A DNA stretch of 64,000 bases, taken from contig JABHAT010000029.1 of NCBI GenBank assembly GCA_018674175.1, positions 62,001-126,000 of the forward strand, given 5' to 3'. Below are positions 63,731 through 64,000 of this stretch, piece after piece (within the stretch, counting starts at the first letter, position 1; every line of letters begins with the position of its first letter). This stretch comes from Gammaproteobacteria bacterium (GTDB lineage Bacteria > Pseudomonadota > Gammaproteobacteria > Poriferisulfidales > GCA-002705445). The notes below the pieces were generated by a model. It was not told the DNA's origin, did not search any database, and worked only from the letters and a program-made list of their open reading frames with translations. The translations under genes were made by a program, and so were the position numbers.

Positions 63731-64000
63731 TTATTCCACTCTCCTTGAAAATCTAAGTCTTTTTAGTAATCTTTTATTTTCTCCATCAATATATTTTTCT
63801 CGTTTGTGTAAAATATTATTCGCTATATAACCTTGATTTTCTTTTAGCAAAATATTAATCACGTATTTATTGTCTTCAGCGATAAAACTAAAAATATAAT
63901 CTTTGATTTTTTTAATCATATCACTTTTTTGCCAAATAATATTTTGTTGTCTAGAAGTGAACCTCATATTGAGACAACCATCCTCATCGGTGTAAAATAC
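63731..64000 (-). CDS. C-terminal part of an unknown protein running off the window
   Basis: An open frame continuing to the window edge. The track starts it at 63967, but the frame stays open upstream as VFYTDEDGCLNMRFTSRQQN, so the gene probably begins beyond 64000 and at least 89 codons are visible. It contains IKDYIFSFIAEDNKYVINILLKENQGYIANNIL and ends in a basic LLKRLRFSRRVE. I do not recognise it. It is the most upstream visible gene of the Cas6-like/DsrC-like operon. Confidence 0.65.
   Translation of the reverse strand, partial: VFYTDEDGCLNMRFTSRQQNIIWQKSDMIKKIKDYIFSFIAEDNKYVINILLKENQGYIANNILHKREKYIDGENKRLLKRLRFSRRVE

Overview
The window is about 64 kb of very AT-rich DNA (roughly 30% G+C by eye), densely coding. 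It carries gammaproteobacterial housekeeping genes: an aa3-type cytochrome oxidase locus with heme A synthesis, an LPS core locus, the rpsF-rpsR-rplI-dnaB-alr block, and mutM, coaD, rsmD and rpoH. Two things suggest a sulfur-oxidising, probably CO2-fixing marine gammaproteobacterium, such as the SUP05/Thioglobaceae group or a similarly reduced relative. One is a transketolase-GAPDH-PGK-pyruvate kinase-class I aldolase operon. The other is a right-hand cluster built around a cysteine-less DsrC paralogue. The lineage is an inference; no rRNA or tRNA gene, insertion sequence, prophage or CRISPR array was seen.

Layout. 1-1.8 kb: a chorismatase-like enzyme, a small unknown protein and an RluE-type pseudouridine synthase. 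1.8-9.1 kb, minus strand: plsY-tkt-gap-pgk-pyk-fba. 9.2-10.7 kb: BioH-like and BioC. 10.8-18.7 kb: DUF2244, coxB, coxA, a 32-residue membrane peptide missed by the ORF track, cox11, coxC, DUF2909, surf1, a SCO-like protein, ctaA and ctaB. 18.7-19.6 kb: rpoH, whose promoter overlaps a near-perfect CIRCE operator. 19.9-23.6 kb: two M16 peptidases, rsmD, coaD. 23.6-24.2 kb: an intergenic region with a consensus promoter, a 25-codon ORF and a terminator, then a small lipoprotein. 24.2-31.2 kb: mutM, bioD, ispG, phrB with a MerR-type regulator, a ferredoxin behind an unexplained terminator, and a dihydroorotase.

31.2-42.3 kb: cysS-hisI, an acyl-ACP-synthetase-like enzyme, alr, dnaB, rplI, rpsR, rpsF, rlmB, a short RNase R and thiC. 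42.4-44.7 kb: PCMT-like protein, rhodanese, TolC-like protein. 44.7-53.0 kb: LPS inner core and heptose genes (waaA, kdkA, GT9, hldD, waaF, hldE, GT2), a zinc-finger protein and ilvE. 53.1-56.8 kb: a ferric-iron ABC transporter with a Fur box in its promoter and a probable ATT start for the permease. 56.8-59.3 kb: ilvD, a small membrane protein, a Sel1 protein.

59.3-64.0 kb is the least ordinary part: TrpD2/YbiB-like protein, an RMF-like small protein, an unknown protein, a 2-oxoglutarate oxygenase, and a tight minus-strand operon. That operon encodes an ORF running off the window, a 63-aa protein, a Cas6/Cmx6-like protein, the DsrC paralogue with no cysteine, and two small unknown proteins. 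No CRISPR repeats or other cas genes accompany it. TrpD2 proteins bind nucleic acid, Cas6 proteins bind and cut RNA, and RMF binds ribosomes. A working hypothesis is therefore an RNA- or ribosome-directed regulatory module tied to sulfur metabolism. This is the best candidate here for an undescribed system.
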